A stretch of 64,000 nucleotides of DNA, from positions 1-64,000 of the forward strand of contig JAREIK010012361.1 of the NCBI GenBank assembly GCA_029783825.1, written 5' to 3'. The notes beneath the pieces are model-generated. The model made no database searches. It was given only the letters and a program-made list of their open reading frames with translations, and was not told where the DNA came from. Every line of letters begins with the position of its first letter. Position 1 is the stretch's first letter. Shown in pieces: positions 61,896 through 64,000 of this stretch. Source of the stretch: Sapria himalayana (taxonomy: Eukaryota; Streptophyta; Magnoliopsida; Malpighiales; Rafflesiaceae). Made by a program: the position numbers and the translations under genes.

Positions 61896-64000
61896 TGTCA
61901 AAATGTAGCTCTGGGTTACTTTGTACTCTTCATATGTCATATAATTTTTTATTTCTCTTCCAAATGCTCTTCAAGGGTGCTTAAAATTGATAGTTTATCA
62001 ACAGAATCATCTTCTATGATCACATGACCTTCATAATTCCATGACACATTTCAATTCTTTGTATTGACATTATCCTCAAAATAATAAGAACAAAATGATG
62101 ATGCTTCTTCTATTAAATATGCATTGCAAATTAAACTTTCAACTTTTATCTTGTTTCTAACATTCAATTTCAACATATGAATATACCTACATCCACAATG
62201 TTAGGTTTCAATTAGATTAAATTACAATATTACTTAAAGTATGAAATAATAAAAACACAACAAATTATATGTATTTACCTCTCAAAAGGATACATTCACC
62301 TGAATTGCACTGGCCCTGCAATACTTGCTTCATATGCCAAAAAGACACGCAAATGCTCCATCGAGTCAAAAAAACTCGGTGGGAATATCCGTTCAAGCTT
62401 ACAAATAATAAGTGGAATATCATTCTCCAGCCTTACGATGTCATCGATTTTGATTGTGGTTGCAATTAGGTGTTTGAAAAACAAAATAAGTTCTGTAAGG
62501 ACCTTCCAAACACTTAGTGGAAGTAATTCATAGAATACAATTGGTATTAATCTTTGCATAAATACATGAAAGTCATGACTTTTCATTTTAAATAACTTAA
62601 AATTCTTCATATCCATGCATTTACCCATATTTGACACATATCCATCAGGAAATTTCAAATTTTTAAAACATTCACACAATATTTGTCTTGCCTTCTTATC
62701 AAGTGTGTAGCATGCTTTAGGAAATTTTTCTGTTTACTCATTCAGTTTCAATTCAGGATGCCGACAATAATCATTCAGCTCTTGTCTTGATTTTAAAGTG
62801 TCTTTTGTTTTTAAATCAACATTAAGGATAGTATTGAAAACATTGTCAAAAATATCTTTTTCAAAATGCATTACATCTAAGTTATGATGAATTAAAATGG
62901 ACTTCCAATAGGGCAAGTCCCAAAATATACTACGTTTCCTCCAGCCAAATAATATGCCTATTAGTCCATTACTTCCAGTAGCATCCTTTTCAGTTACATT
63001 CTTCAAACATAAACTATGAATTTCTATAATAATATCATCACCTGAACGAATAGCTGGTGCAACTGTCATCATAGTTTTATTTCTTCAAAATGCAGCGCTA
63101 TTTCTTCGAAATGGATGATTGGTAGGTAGAAACTTACGATGGTTATCAAACCATGACTATTTACCACTAAATTTGAGGGTAAATGCATCAGAATTTGTCA
63201 TTCAATACGGGCATGCGAATCATCCAGCAATACTCCAGCCAGACAACATTGAATATGCAGGAAAGTCATTTACCATCCACATAAGGGCTGCCCACATAAT
63301 AAAATTTTGCTTCTTTGAGATATCATATGTATTCATCCCAACATCCTATAAATGATTTAACTCTGCAATAAAAGATTATAAGAAAATATCCAGCATGTCT
63401 TTCGGATTTTTTGACCCTTGAACCAATATTGACAAAAACATATATTGCTCCTTCATACACAACCACGGTGGCAAGTTATAAGGAATCACTATCACTGGCC
63501 ATGTTGAATACTATTGTCCAGATTCCCCAAATGGTTGAAATCAATCAGTACAGAGACCCAATCTCAAATTTCGACTTTATGCTGCAAAATCTTGATGTAT
63601 ATAATTAAAATGCTTCCAAGAAGGTGAATTTGATGGATGACACATTACCCCTTATTCAACATCTTGCTCGGAATACCACCTCATATCATTTGCTATATCA
63701 TTTTCTATAGTATTTGATGCATATAGTCTTTGTAATCGAGGAATTAATGGAAAATAATACATTTCTTAAAGACAACCTTCAATTTTTTTCACGTTTCTAC
63801 ACCATGATGTGCCTTCCTAAATCGAGGATGGCCACAAAACTTACTACTAATTAAATCACTATCATCGCCCTATTATGACATGCATCCATTTAAACAACAA
63901 TAAATTTTTTCCACTGGTAGGCCCATTCCTCGTACTAACTTTTTATGTTGTAAAAGTTGTTAGTTATCAAATTATTATCCAGAACAATCTCCTTCATCAG
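61896..64000 (-). pseudogene. TNP2-type CACTA transposase pseudogene, copy 2 (continues past window end)
   Basis: On the minus strand, from the window end downwards, the N-terminal half of plant TNP2 reads EKIYCCLNGCMS and then KFCGHPRF (cysteine-rich, about 63910-63825). It continues with YYFPLIPRLQRLYAS, WKHFNYIHQDFAA, FQPFGESGQ, VIPYNLPPWLCMKEQ (about 63480-63430), WAALMWMVNDFPAYSMLSGW, DAFTLKFSGK, WFDNHRKFLPTNHPFRRNSA, FWDLPYWKSILIHHNLDVMH (about 62940-62870) and FEKDIFDN. The DUF4218 region follows: MQRLIPIVFYELLP and ERIFPPSFFDSMEHLRVF (62296-62679). A further exon corresponds to 14500-14774 of copy 1. Several stops (for example after SIAG, CPY and SGK near 63150-63240, and in FAA*SRN near 63585) inactivate it. 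Its end at about 61896 is a breakpoint against the MULE. It is the same family as copy 1. Confidence 0.9.

Noticed and set aside
63119..63608. Plus-strand frames of 78 and 65 codons
   Set aside because: Antisense shadows of TNP2 copy 2, whose minus-strand motifs are clear here.

Overview
The window looks like repeat-rich, probably heterochromatic nuclear DNA from a flowering plant. Base composition is strongly AT-biased. Every coding remnant I can recognise is either a plant transposable-element protein (CACTA/En-Spm TNP2 and TNPA-like, hAT, MULE, LINE RNase H) or a short fragment of a plant ARM-repeat gene. I see no intact host gene, tRNA or rRNA. The species cannot be settled from the sequence.

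Layout. (1) 1-4230: a degenerate GATA/GACA array (TATC reads on the minus strand), broken at 2356-3051 by a unique segment that ends like a LINE 3' end. (2) 4231-20720: a large, decayed CACTA-type element. It has subterminal TAGCTAGGGAA/TTTAGCGA-type repeats on the left, a tandemly duplicated non-coding block carrying a GCC/ACT trinucleotide tract, a nested hAT element with an 8-bp target-site duplication (6882-10432), a TNPA-like pseudogene and a 5'-truncated TNP2 pseudogene (both minus strand), a captured two-exon ARM-repeat gene fragment (plus strand), unidentified segments, and a right terminus ending in GGAGTG with a 15-bp hairpin. (3) 20721-54222: a 32-kb TATC/TGTC array in the opposite orientation to the left array, broken at about 32681-33995 by a 5'-truncated LINE. 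It is not simple: it holds a higher-order module at 21-28 kb, a roughly 5.3-kb tandem duplication (38.4-43.7 kb and 43.7-48.7 kb) and a repeating TTAGTC / ATCTCT / ACCT module from 38 to 53 kb. (4) 54223-60740: AT-rich unique DNA with small tandem duplications, a possible decayed SINE head and one weak two-exon micro-gene candidate. (5) 60850-61895: a decayed MULE transposase, joined directly and tail-to-tail to (6) a second TNP2 pseudogene (61896-64000, minus), clearly the same family as the one at 13.4-15.8 kb.

The parts do not work together as a pathway. They record a sequence of events: CACTA elements of one family, a tandem duplication inside one of them, a later hAT insertion into the second duplicate, capture of host exons, and expansion and local duplication of a GATA/GACA satellite around them. 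The long open frames over the arrays and the trinucleotide tract are composition artefacts and are not annotated as genes.
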